A stretch of DNA of 64,000 bases from Sympetrum striolatum (taxonomy: Eukaryota > Arthropoda > Insecta > Odonata > Libellulidae). The translations under genes were made by a program, and so were the position numbers. Each line of letters opens with the position of its first letter. Position 1 is the first letter of the stretch. A model generated the notes under the pieces. That model was not told the DNA's origin and searched no databases. It worked only from the letters and a program-made list of their open reading frames with translations. The stretch spans positions 64,285,454 through 64,349,453 of the forward strand of contig OX388345.1 of the NCBI GenBank assembly GCA_947579665.1, given 5' to 3'. Shown here piece after piece: positions 11,955 through 23,199 of this stretch.

Positions 11955-11959
11955 TTTCT

Positions 11960-12560
11960 ACCCGATTAGAATAGAAACGCGCGCAGAAGGTCGCCAAAGA
12001 GGAAGAAAATAAGGCCAGGATCACAATTTGCAAGAGATCGGAAGTGCTTAGCCGAGGGATTTCGGTTTTCCGTACGATTAAATCCGTGGTTCTTAGCCAG
12101 GGGCTTATATAGCGCGATTAAGCACTCGACTAAGAGAGAGAGAATTATTCCGACTGCGGATGAGAAGCGATGGTAGAGTTGGCACGAGAGATGGGGGGGA
12201 ATAAGGGTGAAAAGATGGAGTGGGGGGCGGAGCATGGAAAGGGGGGAAAGGGGGTGGGGGAATACGAAACGGAAGTATAAGCAGAATCATTTGACCTAGT
12301 AAATCTGAGCACCCTCGATAACCGAATGAAAAGTTTTTTCGCTTTAAAAATTCCCCGGCCGAAGTCTCCGCAATTGGTATGCAGACCGGCACATTACCAC
12401 GCTGTAACTAGGTACGCGTGCCGGCAGCATATTCAATCCTTTCCGAGCGCAGTTTCCAGCTATAAAATTCAATGATTCATTCCTTGAATCCCGGCGAGCG
12501 AATATCGGGAGCTAAAATTGGAAAGCGTATGGAATTACGGACGCCACAAATACTTTCGAG
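11960..12560. other. GC-rich island
   Basis: Purine-rich plus strand around 12160-12265, CpG-containing further on. Overlapping frames on the minus strand are Pro/Ser/Leu-rich artefacts. Confidence 0.4.
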
Positions 12561-12569
12561 CGAAATGGA

Positions 12570-13940
12570 TGACTTTCACGAACACCGATAAAGTAAAAAT
12601 TGTCTTATTTCAGAGTGAGAACCTGCTCCTGTAATCGGTAAGAAATATAATCAAAATTTATAAGATTTGGATGAATAGATGCTAAAAGATAGTCGATTCA
12701 GAGAGGGAACTCAACATTCTAAAAATCACAGCTATTTATGCCAAAAGATGCTATTTTAAAACCGTTTCCTTTTCTCCATATGCAGTGACAAATAGCTCGC
12801 AAGCAATCTTCATTCTTATAGAAACCGGCACAACCGGTGTTATTTTAATTCCAGCACAATTCTTCATCGTTGTATTATAAAATCATTACAATGCTGAAAC
12901 GTTTGAGTAAGCAAGAGTTGCAACAATGTAGTTGACTATAGTAATGTACATCTAACACCGGGATCTAACATCTATCCATCATCTACATAATCTATCCACC
13001 TGAAAAACCTAATTCCTATCTGCAGTAGTACAGTTTGGAACGATGCAATTATAGTTGTAAGTACGTACAAAGCAGTTGAATATTAAACGGGAATTCAGCC
13101 TTATACTACATATAAGAGAGCCTGGCAATAACAAAAGAATAAGAACCAAATGCTAGATTCACACTTATAGTTCTTAAGCTTAGCATCGAAGACTAAGTGT
13201 AAATGGTACCTCAAGAATAACACGCATAATGCTTTTATTTTGTCAAGGAATCACAATAGCTGTAAGCATCATTTAACTATATCATGCTATATATGCACGA
13301 ATGCACTGTCTAGCTTGATTCACTAAGAATCAGTCCTGACTTTAGGGTTAAGACCCAGATGTTGAATCAGTAAACGTTTACACTATTGACCTACAACCAG
13401 TCTTACGATCATTAGACTAATAGAGCATTAGGAAAGTTCTCCGAAGTGTAATTCGCCGACTTGTTATCCACCAAATATGTGTTACAAGTGCGTAGTTATA
13501 ATTTCAGAGGAGTAATTCTATACGAAAAATCAAATAAAAACATCAGGCAAAAATAGATGAATTATAAGCTGGTTAATTTTCCCAGACAAGATAAAGAAAT
13601 ACTGCATTTTACTCCCAAAATTTTCTAAACGAAATAATAGACAATGAGAGTAAACTATACTACAATTATAATAGTTCAAGCTAGAAACTGATTATTGAAA
13701 ATCAAATCAGAACCTCTCTGTGAAGATACTTTGAATATAATTACAGAACCTGATTTTAGGATCGGTACTCTTAATAAACTGAAAAAGTACGCGCGAGTGA
13801 ATTAAGCAGTCTAATTTGCATAACACACTCTAGGAACATCGAAGAGACGCTGACAGAAGATGAACATCAAATCATGAGATGATAGACCGATAAAGAAACT
13901 ATTACACGAACTACTAACAGAAAGAATAAATAAAATCAAG
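12570..13940. other. AT-rich, no gene recognised
   Basis: No repeat, RNA gene or convincing frame seen. Confidence 0.45.
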
Positions 13941-13949
13941 CTTATACCC

Positions 13950-14400
13950 CTCCGCAGCCGGGTGTATGTGAACTGAACCATGGGGACGATTGTGCCCCCG
14001 TGACATGTTAAGCGGATGACAGGGGGGAAACGAGATTTGAGAAAGGATTGCGACGTGTGAGGAGAATCCGCACAGAATATACATAAACAGAGGTCTAGAG
14101 GGGAAGGGAAGATCCTCCTTTTACCTCCCCTAAGCCGAAGAAGAAAAACTCCCGCTGGCATTAATGGGCGAAGCAGATGACGTGAAGTTTGATGGGTCGA
14201 CGGATGGCAAACAGTGAGATATGGAGTGGAAAGGAGGAAGGGAGAGATGATCTTCATACACGAGCAGAGCTACCAAACACCAAAAGCCACAGCGAATCCT
14301 CCAGCGCTGATGCAGGGGAAGGAATTAGCTCTAGGGTTAGAGGAAAGAGAAAGGGCAATGACAGAAGGTGGGAATAGATGAAGTAAGATAGAGGAAAAGA
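13950..14400. other. GC/purine-rich island
   Basis: Plus strand becomes purine-rich from about 14095. The 148-codon minus-strand frame at 13811-14257 spans the island edge and has no recognisable domain. Confidence 0.4.
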
Positions 14401-14629
14401 TGTAGGAAAAGTTTAGGGAAGAGTAAAAATGAAAATTTAAAAACTTAGGAATTAAAGGCATCAGGAACTAGAGACAAAAGGACTGCCTATGATAAAGCAC
14501 ATATAATAATGGAAGATACAACTTCTTTATTTATAATGTATAATCAGAACAGGACGATTAATGTTTACTTGACTATGTATGTACGACTAAATTTATATAT
14601 GTAATATGCAATTTCGTGACTCAACAACT

Positions 14630-14903
14630 CAGAGTGCGACAACATATCGGACTCGACTATTAACCGTGCGGCAGCAGACCGAGCGACAGCTGATTGCGCG
14701 AACAACAGATCGCTGCGACAGTTGAAATAATATCCAATTTTGATGGTTAAAACAATTAGGTAGTTGTTTTACCGATCGCTGATTAAACTGGTTAGTAAGT
14801 TATAAATAATATATTTAATAAGAAATAAATTTCGCGATGAGCTGTTGCCCGGTCAGTTGTCGCTTGGTGACTTGTCGGGTCCGATGAGTTGTCGTACTCT
14901 GAG
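14630..14903. mobile_element. Inverted-repeat element with sub-repeated ends, copy 1
   Basis: The left arm begins CTCAGAGTGCGACAAC. The reverse complement of the right begins CTCAGAGTACGACAAC, and similarity continues for about 80 bp. The arms are built from degenerate units of about 16 bp containing 'CGACAACTCA'. A related copy in the same orientation lies at 54283-54530, sharing the internal 'gttgaaataatat' and 'gttaaaacaatt'. Class unknown, no coding sequence, no clear target duplication. Confidence 0.65.
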
Positions 14904-14994
14904 TTTCCACGGAGCCATGTAATGTATATTTACTGCAACCGGGTAATTTATCTATTTGCAGTAAATCTGTAATAATAACAATAATATAATTTTC

Positions 14995-15748
14995 GGTTAA
15001 TGGTAGTTATGCGGGGGTTATACCTTTACTTTTTTCAGGTAGAAATTTCGAGGGTCGTCGTCCTAATCCGGACTCTTAGCGAGGCTTGCTAGCTCGGGAG
15101 CGCCCGACCTTCCCATCATGGGGGACCATAAAAAAACTGACCGCGTGGAGTACGATTTAAAAAGTCATAAACAATTCAAATGAGCAACAATTTATTATCT
15201 TCGTCGTCTCACTCGTCCTAAGAGATATACAAGCGTCTTTTGCTCGACGTTCTACGATGAAAATTAAGATTTTTCGTGATTTTGCAAGAAATTACCCGTT
15301 TACAAACGGCAATGTTGCCGTTGAGTTGGGGTAGGGGGGAGGGATTTCTATCAAAAATCTAGAAATCTTCCCCCAACCCAACCCAACCCCCGTTGAAATA
15401 TTTAAAACACCCGCCTATCTGACTGAGCAACGTTGTCGTGCGTCAATGGGTCATTTCTATTAAAATCACGAAAAATCTTAATTTTCATCGTAGAACGTCA
15501 ATCAGAAGACGCTTGTATATATCTTTTAGGACGAGTGAGACGATGAAGATAATAAATTGTTGCTCATTTGAATTGTTTTAACTTTTAAATCGTATTCCAC
15601 GCGGTCAGTTTTTTTATGCCCCCCCCCCCCTACTGTGGTGGCCGGGCACTCCCTAGCTGGCAAGCCTAGCTAAGGGTCCGGATTAGGACCCTCGAAATTT
15701 CTACCTGAAAAAAGTAACTGTGAAACCCCTGAATAACTACCATTAACC
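14995..15748. mobile_element. Long fold-back element, 754 bp, 8-bp target duplication
   Basis: Almost the whole element is one inverted repeat with arms of about 330 bp. The left end reads GGTTAATGGTAGTTAT, and the reverse complement of the right end is identical over those 16 bases. The 8-bp sequence TAATTTTC flanks both sides exactly (14987-14994 and 15749-15756). Shared internal blocks include 'aatttcgagggtc', 'ctgaccgcgtgga' and 'caattcaaatgagcaacaat'. There is no coding sequence. An 8-bp duplication fits hAT-like or related cut-and-paste enzymes, but the terminus is not a standard hAT CAGGG. A cytosine homopolymer in the right arm (about 15620) marks sequence drift. Confidence 0.88.
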
Positions 15749-15756
15749 TAATTTTC

Positions 15757-16655
15757 TAGAATCAAACCCAGCTACATGGTGTGACGATTAATATATATAT
15801 AATAGAAAGATATATTTTTAATTATTTTCTACACTTTGATATATATTTAAAACTTTTATTGAATTATGAAGCCATAAGTATGATAAAACTTCATATACTA
15901 AACACCATTGTGTAGAAGATATTTGAAATAGGTAGTAAAAACGTAAGTGTAATGTCTTTGGCATGATCAGTTGATAGAAGTGATATCATCGTCATCAAGA
16001 CGTAACAATCCAATGATTGGTCAGTGGTAGTTCTCCAAACCGCCCCTTACCATGACATCGCTTCTATTCCATATAAGTTATACTTTTAACACGATCACCT
16101 GCTTCAATCAGTTCAAGCTAGATCTTAAAGTACTATCTATAGTTAGCCTAATCAATTTCTCTCCTCTTTTCCCCTGTTTACCTAAGACATTTTTATTCGT
16201 TCCAAGCACTATATCATTATTTTTTAGTTGGCCGATTTTATATCCGTTGCCCTTCCCCTCATAAGTCTAATCTCTAATTACATCTAATATATCATATTTT
16301 TCAAATAATAATTAATAATTTAATAGTAGAAATGAAGAAATAAGAAATTAATGTTATCTCTGTTTTCAGGAAATGCTTATTTTTATTTTAAATATAACTT
16401 CATGAGTAAAACTAATAAAATAAGAAGTAACGATCTAATGGAGAGAGAAAAAGTACCATTAACTTCCTAAAGGAAATCAGTTCCGATTAAAATTCTATAA
16501 TAACTATTTGCTAAATTGGAAAAAACACATCTTCTTTCAGCATATTATAGAGTAAACAAATAGCAAATTACATCGGCTATTAAGAGTGCACTGGATAGAA
16601 TAATTAAGGCAATTGTAACATTTGAAATATGTGGAAGTAACAGCTTGTACTGATA
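15757..16655. other. AT-rich, no gene recognised
   Basis: No repeats or frames of note. Confidence 0.45.
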
Positions 16656-16662
16656 ATTACAG

Positions 16663-17024
16663 CAGCGTTTCCCCTATTTAAGTTTTTCAAAAAACCCTAG
16701 TTACTCGACAGAAAAGTTGCGGGACCCAGCCTCTTATATTCTTTAAAACTGAATATTAAACAAGAAATAGAGGAAGCTAATAAAAATTGGTGAGTTCAAC
16801 ATAATGCTGTTTGACAGAACAGTAACCTTTTCTTAGCACAAATGGCCCGAATTATCATAGGGTTTAGCGTTTTCCCGGCAAACACTGTGAGTGAACAGGT
16901 TGTCCGATTTAGTTTCCCTTCTCTGAAGACGGTTTCAAATTAGTATCTCAGAGTTCTTGCGGAACCCCTTGTTTAGGTTTCAAGGAACCCATTTGTTTCG
17001 TGTAACGCGGGTTGGAAAACGCTG
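16663..17024. mobile_element. hAT-like non-autonomous remnant
   Basis: The left end reads CAGCGTTTCCC and the reverse complement of the right CAGCGTTTTCCAACC, matching the general hAT terminus pattern. The interior has 'cgggacccagcctc' and 'aggaaccc' blocks but no reading frame. The flanking octamers do not match, so the target duplication has decayed or a boundary is wrong. Confidence 0.5.
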
Positions 17025-17029
17025 TGTTT

Positions 17030-18530
17030 TGGGGAAAAGTGGAGTTACGACGTGAAATCGTCAGAAATATTTTAACTGTTATTTAAATTCCCCCAGAATG
17101 CAACTGTTGAACGCTTTCGTTTGCTTCTGCCCATTTTCATCTGAAGATAAGGAAGAAAGGGTACCTTAAGTCTAACAAGTGAACAATTGTTGTAAGTAAT
17201 AAATACTAATATACCTATACTTAAACTCAATGTAAGACTTTCGGCTGTTTTCGTTATTCAATAAGCAGGAACTCATTTCCAAGCATGCCACACTACATTA
17301 TTTACTATTTAAAGACATCACAGTATTTCACGTCATTACCTCAACTGATCTCAGAAAAAACATGAAAAAATGGATAGTCTTTGATTACTAAAAATATCTA
17401 AATTTTCCTACAACTTATAACGTCTTATGTACCTAATTAGTGGTTAAAATAGAGTAGTTTGAAGGTTCAGACTGGAACCTTTAGAGCTAAATTATTCTTT
17501 AACTTATTACAATACATCATTTACACCAAGTTTACAGCAAAAATATCTACTTTTAGGGCGAATAAGTTGACCAACTTATATTTTCCACCATCCCTAAGAT
17601 TCTTCCCTAAAATGTTCAAACCTAAAATATATAACTCAGACTAAAAGATTTTTCTATCATACTTGATAAATTTATCTTCCTAAGGTAAACGTAACACCGA
17701 CGTTAAAAACAGAAATACTGAATTGGTTGAAAGAAACTTATGCATCTAGTCCATACCCTGTCAATTCCTGCAGTTGAAGAACATTTTTTTATTTGATTGA
17801 GATATTTCTTAAATGAACATAGATAATATGTCTTCTGATTCATGGTATAATTATGTGGTAGATGATATGATTCTGATACATGATCTGTTGGTTCCATCTC
17901 TTTTCCTAGTAATTCCAAAAATTCACTCGCGTTTATGTTTAAAGTATGTTTGTCTCTCGATCCTTCTATTGAACTGTTTCCCCTCATTTATTCACAGCTT
18001 TCTTAATTTAATGAAGTTCAGTTCTTTGGCTTGTTTAGTCTTCCTAATGTTTTCCTTGATAATATTTATATGTGTATATGTTAGTTTTTCTCTTTCCGTT
18101 ATGAGTCATTGTAATTGGTCAAATTGGCTATTTTTGAATCGCATTGAAATAAATCAATACATTTTTAAAATTGTCTCCATGTTCACGCACGCTACATCTT
18201 TCCGAAAAAAAGAAGAAAATTGTGAACAAGACAGTTTTTGTTCACGGCATACCTGGGACAAAATTAAAGTAAAGATTTTGAATCTTTATCTCGATTAAAA
18301 CTTTTACTTATTAATATTTATTTTACCACAATTTTAGTTGACTCTATAGCAAAATAACGGATCGTAACCCGTAGTTTGTCGATCATTAATTGGAAGCCGA
18401 ATTAATCCGGAGTCTATCTCATACGGGTACCTCAAAATTATATACATAAGACCGTCTTATGGTATTAAAGCACGAGGCGTAGAACTGGAGCATGAGCACA
18501 TCTAATACCTTCTTCACCCACAAATTTTCC
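17030..18530. other. AT-rich, no gene recognised
   Basis: Overlapping frames at 17703-17987 (minus) and 17813-18298 (plus) occupy the same bases. Neither shows a domain. Confidence 0.4.
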
Positions 18531-18539
18531 ACGTGACAA

Positions 18540-18930
18540 TGCAACAATCTCTTCCTCCACACCCCTCCCCTCTCACTTATCCTAGCGCACGGCCTTAAAA
18601 GACCCTTCCGGCGGAAGTGGAGAGGGCCAATGCGAAGAGGCAGAAGGCTTAAAAAAACGGACAAGACCATAGAGTGGGGGGAGGGAAGGGGTTTCCCTGA
18701 TGGGAAGGATCTCCGCGAGGGAGGAAGGGTTGAAATGAAGGGAGATGGCACTTGCCTTCCGGTGGTTGGGGAGATATACCAAGAAAAACATCTCCCGGCC
18801 TCACATTCGCCTCCGGAGTTGAAATGGAAACGGCAAAAGGGAGCGGTTTCGGAGAGACACGCGGAGGGAGAGAAAGGAAGTCATAGAAGAGAGGGAAGGG
18901 GACCCTTGTAGAGGAATGCGAGAACAAAAT
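18540..18930. other. GC/purine-rich island
   Basis: Long GA-rich run on the plus strand (18650-18905). At least four open frames overlap here, as expected of stop-poor purine tracts. Confidence 0.45.
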
Positions 18931-19114
18931 GGAGACTCGTAGTTAGATAGAGAAGTATGACGCCGTTTAGCTAACAAAGGGAGGAAACAGTAGCTGCACC
19001 TCAGATCTAGCTTAAATTTGGCAAGGAGATAGTCCTTCAAATTCACGAATCAACCCTCTTTTGGGGTTAGCAAATCTATGGTTTATACGTAACGTGTATG
19101 GAATCTGTATCCCG

Positions 19115-19190
19115 TATCAGCCAACTAATAAGGTATTCGTCTCCGATGGAAAGGCTCCCATGTTCGATCCCTGCTTGTAGACTTTTTTCT
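19115..19190 (+). repeat. Degenerate tRNA-like sequence
   Basis: tRNA-sized segment with a B-box-like tgttcgatccc near 19168 and a tRNA-like middle, followed by a T-run. No closed acceptor stem seen. Probably a SINE head or tRNA pseudogene. Confidence 0.35.
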
Positions 19191-19744
19191 ATCTTTGACT
19201 TGCATATTTTTCTTGTACATATTTTCACGCAAAGCGATTTTCATGATTAATGGCTGATTTATTTCCTGTCGCTGTAGGATTTAATTTTTAAGTATTTACT
19301 CATTTTTTGGCATATTTATTGACATGAGAACGACCTTCATTGAAGGAAAAAAATTTTGGCAGGTTAAACAAACTTGTAACTTAGGCAAAACTTGCTACAT
19401 GAATTCAGAGAAACTACACTCTTGGAAGATATGGTACACTGAAGAAAAGAGTAGCCCTACATGCGGTACAACGGAGCTTTCATAAAGTCTATCAATGCTG
19501 CCGAGAGGTTTTCTCAATGTAATCTGCTCTCAAGAACTTATCCTTGAATTGGATAGGAGTAACTCAATACTTCATAATCACCTATTAAAGTTGCCGCTGC
19601 GAATGAAATCTTATTTTACTTGCCTTCAAATTAGGAAAGACGTCTTCAGTGCCCCGGATTCAAACTCTGGTTAAATCATGGCCGGTGGTGAGCGTGACTT
19701 AAACTTTTACCTATTTGTAATGATAATCTTTCAAGACAGGATTT

Positions 19745-19768
19745 GTTTAATTATTATTATTATTATAT
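19745..19768. repeat. ATT microsatellite
   Basis: Short (ATT)n run of the kind that ends the AT-rich repeat family A elsewhere in the window. It lies about 100 bp before a fold-back element. Confidence 0.5.
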
Positions 19769-19934
19769 ACATAGGTAATATATTTGGATGGTTACATTTA
19801 CAGGTATCTTTGGATGTATAATTTTTATGAATGAGCTTGCTAGCTTGAGATTCTGCTGAATAAATCGGCGAAATACGAAATACACCCGAACGATACATGA
19901 AAGCAATAGATTAGAGGTTTAAAATCTCCAATAG

Positions 19935-19979
19935 CACCCAATACGTATTTCGAATGCGATGCATTCATCTTCAGGAGTG
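19935..19979 (-). ncRNA. Hammerhead-ribozyme-like motif, left arm
   Basis: On the minus strand: stem I 5' side CACTC (19979-19975), core CTGAAGA (19974-19968), one extra T (19967), stem II GAATGC/GCATTC (19966-19961 with 19957-19952, three-base loop), GAAA (19951-19948), stem III ATAC/GTAT (19948-19941, self-complementary with no loop), T at the cleavage position (19940), stem I 3' side GGGTG (19939-19935). All five stem I positions pair, with one G-U wobble. The universally conserved residues CUGANGA and GAAA are intact. An extra residue after A9 is known in some viroid hammerheads. A loopless stem III implies that cleavage would work best as a dimer, as described for short-stem-III hammerheads. 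Activity is not shown. Confidence 0.72.
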
Positions 19980-20031
19980 AATAGGTAAAAAATCTCTTTT
20001 TTTTCTTCTTTTTTCTTTTTTTGTTCCTATT

Positions 20032-20076
20032 CAATCCTGAAGATGAATGCAACGCATTCGAAATACTTATTGGATG
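20032..20076 (+). ncRNA. Hammerhead-ribozyme-like motif, right arm
   Basis: Plus-strand counterpart: stem I CAATC (20032-20036) with GGATG (20072-20076, four of five paired), core CTGAAGA (20037-20043), extra T (20044), stem II GAATGC/GCATTC (20045-20050 with 20054-20059, loop AAC), GAAA (20060-20063), stem III ATA/TAT with a CT loop (20063-20070), T at the cleavage position (20071). Compared with the left arm, stem III has lost its perfect palindrome and stem I carries one A-A mismatch, so this copy looks slightly more decayed. Confidence 0.65.
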
Positions 20077-20239
20077 CTCTTAGAAAGTACGGCGTCCTTT
20101 CTTGTTTTCTCGCAATATCGTTGAATGAGATGATGGATGCCGAAAAAGACGTACATTGGAGATTTTAACCCTCTAATTCCTAGACAGCCGTGTTCCAAAT
20201 GTTCTTTCTTTATAGGAAAATAGAATCAAGGTGCAGGGA

Positions 20240-21030
20240 TCTTACATAGACATAGACAAAACTCGGAAACCTCAATAAAACCAGCATAGAGAAATCCCGC
20301 GAGATTCACAACGGAGAGAGAAAGACGCGAGGGAGAGAACAAAAACTGCGGAACGCGAGAAAAACGCATTAACGAGACGACGGCGAAATCAGAGCCGTAA
20401 AGGATTGGAAACAAAGAGAGAGGAGGAGAGAAAAGTGGAATAAAACGGAGGAAATGAAAACTGGGAGCGAAGAGGCGGGAAAGGGAGAGAGAGAAAAGGG
20501 ATTACGAAAACCGCTCTCGAGTCCCTCTCGTAACAAGCAAATGATTATGTTCCCTCGTTTTGGGGCGTAATTGGGCGACATAGAAGGAAGGGGAGCGGAA
20601 AGGGTTAGGAGTGAAATTGCGTCACGGTTGTCGTTGAGAGGTTGGTACAAATGAGATGGCGAAGGAAATGGTGCCGCGGCGAGGGAGGGGCAAATTGGTG
20701 TCGTGTAATCTATGATAATCCCATATAGTTTTGGCCCCGAAGTTACCTTCGTCTATATAAGCCTGACCGATTCGGACCCGCTTGTTCCGGAGGAGGAAAA
20801 AAGAGGGTCGGGGGAAAGTAAAGGCGGTCATTAAATTGACTTCATAGCATTTGGGGGTTTTTAATATTCATGGCGATTTTGTCGCTTATCGCCAGCGCCG
20901 TCTACGGAATTGAGCGCTATGATCGCGGTGGGATTAGAGGGAGGAAAGAGGATGCGATATTAGAAAGTACTAATGTGGTAGAGATGTGGAAGGGGTTGCT
21001 TGAATTGGTGGGTGGGGGCGGGAGATGGAG
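20240..21030. other. GC/purine-rich island
   Basis: CpG-rich with GA-rich runs. A 56-codon ATG frame from 20870 and minus-strand frames show no known domain. Confidence 0.45.
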
Positions 21031-21039
21031 GTAGTAATA

Positions 21040-22180
21040 AAACAGATGTGAATGCGGTAGCACTGAAAGAATGAGGTCTTCAAACGTTAAATTCTAGAAA
21101 AGGAGAATAATTAAAAGTGATACTTCATTACAGAAATAATATTTCTGACTAATATAATTTATTTATTATTATATATGCTGCAAGTAGAATTGCTTCCGGT
21201 GGCAGCCAACCATTGTCTATGAACAATATAATTCAAACCCCAATCCCTAACACCAGATGTTACACACAAACAAATATTCCAAAAATAACACCACTAACCA
21301 CAGAAAGTATTCGAGCACCGCAACACTACTACAAGACCTAATTTACCCCAGTACTCCCACTAAAACATGTACTGCACATATCCTCCAATCAGAAAAACTT
21401 CATTTTACAGTTTACAATGTTACTTTTCAGGCCGAAATGTCACTTCATAGCTTTCATATCGTCACGTTTGTGAATATCCAAACAATGCAAAAATTAACAA
21501 TATTCAATCCAATTAATTACATAAACTACAGCATCTACTTTCAAACTCCCTTTATTGTTCAGTAAGGGTATGATGAATAAATGACCCTAAGAACAATATA
21601 TTCCAATGTCTTCTTCAATATTATAACAATACTTTGAAAGACTAGGATATTTTCAACTATAAATAAATTTGAGTTACGATAGCGATTTAAGCTGCTTTCT
21701 TGCGTAAGATATGGTTTAAAAGTCAGTCAAGGTTAGTCTTTAAACAAATATGAAACTCTAATCTGATTTCAAAAGACATTTGATTCCCTTCTTGACCTGC
21801 TAAACATACAGATAATTGATAACTGCCACACATTTGACTATTTATATGGAAAAGTTGAACTAAAACTTGATCCTTGCTGACCCCACACTATCTATAAAAC
21901 GGCGAAATAAAATACATGGCAGGAATAGACACCTGGAAGCCATCAGCTTCGTGTATACCCTGAGGCATAAGATTCAGGGGTTTGCTTCATGCTCGGGATT
22001 CTTTCCTTTGACTATTGAGATCATATATTTTATACATCGATATAATGGAGAAAAGTGAATACATTTACAATTAAGTCAGTGCAAATTCATTCTTTGAAGA
22101 CGTTGCGAATATCATGCATGTTCCGCATTATTTTGATATGATCTGATATTGGAGGAAAAAATCAGGAAAACGGATGCTGG
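21040..22180. other. AT-rich, no gene recognised
   Basis: The 102-codon frame 21257-21565 is Asn/Thr/Ile-rich with no domain or splice support. Confidence 0.45.
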
Positions 22181-22187
22181 GACTAGA

Positions 22188-22300
22188 CCATAGGTTCCCA
22201 AGTGGTCCATATAGATTTACAGGGGGTTCATGTCAGGGAGAAAACAAATGAAGGTGCAAAATTTTTTTTTAATTATTGAGAGTGTTTTTGAGTACATATT
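22188..22300. mobile_element. Possible hAT terminal remnant
   Basis: cataggttcccaagtggtcc resembles the hAT 5' end pattern 'CAGTGGTTCCCAA..GGTCC', and a T-run follows. No partner end found. Confidence 0.25.
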
Positions 22301-22479
22301 TAGAAGCCTAACATCCAATTTTAAAAGATAATATAATCAAATGAAAACCAAATATTGTCAGTAAACGATTGGAGAGATAGATTCATGGTGCTTGGTCACC
22401 AAATCACACGCCGAGAGGCTACTAACAGTGAACGTAGGTAGATGCAGATATTAAACTCTGATCCTCTATTGCACCTTCC

Positions 22480-23190
22480 ACGTGGCTCAGCATATTGTCC
22501 TATCCACATACCGCATCGTTCGTCGTGGAGGCATTTTACTTTCCACTGATAGAGTCAACAATGACGGACATCCTAAAATGTTCCAACGCATAATGACGGC
22601 AACGTCGCTTCCCCCTCCACGGCAACGCCGCACTCCCCACAAAACGTTACCGCGCGTAACCGCGGAGTCTTTACGGCACATCAAGCTGAGTGCCTCTTCC
22701 TCCCATCCTCTCTCGGTGGACATTTCCCAAAACCTTATCCATCCACCCAGGCAACCATACCGCAATATCCGCCCTTCCTAAACTCGCCCTCTTAACTCTT
22801 GCCGCCCTTCCTAGGGGAGAAGGCGCCGGGAGGGAGGAGAGGGGGAGGCCGCGGATTCCGGGTGCCGCCTCTCGTTACACAGCTGTTTCCAGTTCCGGAC
22901 GTAAATATCAAGTCCGTTCAGCGTCCGGTCTCTGCTTAGCGAAGCTACGTGGAAAGGAAATGATTACGAAATAAAACTCGTTCCTGCGCATCGGTCTTAA
23001 TTTTGTTTAAGCAAGGGACTATTGGTCTGGAAATGTAACTTTAATTAAGTTTGTCCCCTTGGATTAAGATATTTTTTCTGGAGATGTCCCGAGCTCTGGG
23101 CGACTCGGGGCGGACAAGGTCGTAATCGGGTTAATTTGGTCGGCGACTTCGGTTTATCTTTCTCGTTCGAGGAAAGGCGTTGGTGTTTTA
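22480..23190. other. GC-rich, CpG-rich island
   Basis: CpGs are frequent through 22600-22960. The downstream part (23000-23170) mixes CpG with TTAATTAAG and GGGTTAATTTGG, homeodomain-like AT cores. Regulatory function is only a guess. Confidence 0.4.
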
Positions 23191-23199
23191 AATCTACTG

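Larger units (their letters stand above)
19880..20215. mobile_element. Fold-back element with hammerhead-like cores in both arms
   Basis: The left and right arms are inverted copies around a T-rich centre (20000-20024). The right arm is longer and continues to about 20210. Its outer part (gccgaaaaagacgtacattg ... ttctttctttat) is also found in the element at 59972-60337 (gccgacaaagacgtctattg ... ttctttcttta), so the two are one family. Each arm holds a hammerhead-like core (separate entries). Hammerheads in paired or inverted terminal repeats are known from Penelope-like retroelements. No Penelope reverse transcriptase or GIY-YIG frame is present here. Confidence 0.7.

Noticed and set aside
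17138..17160. CTGAAGATAAGGAAGAAAG as a hammerhead core
   Set aside because: CTGAAGA and GAAA are present but the bases between cannot form stem II.
17703..18298. Overlapping 94- and 161-codon frames, one with LINE-like or membrane-like stretches
   Set aside because: Opposite strands share the same bases and I could match neither to a family. Adjacent frames carry stops.
20870..21040. 56-codon ATG frame (MAILSLIASAVYGIERYDRG...)
   Set aside because: Ends in a Gly-rich run from a purine tract, with no donor at its end and no homologue recognised.
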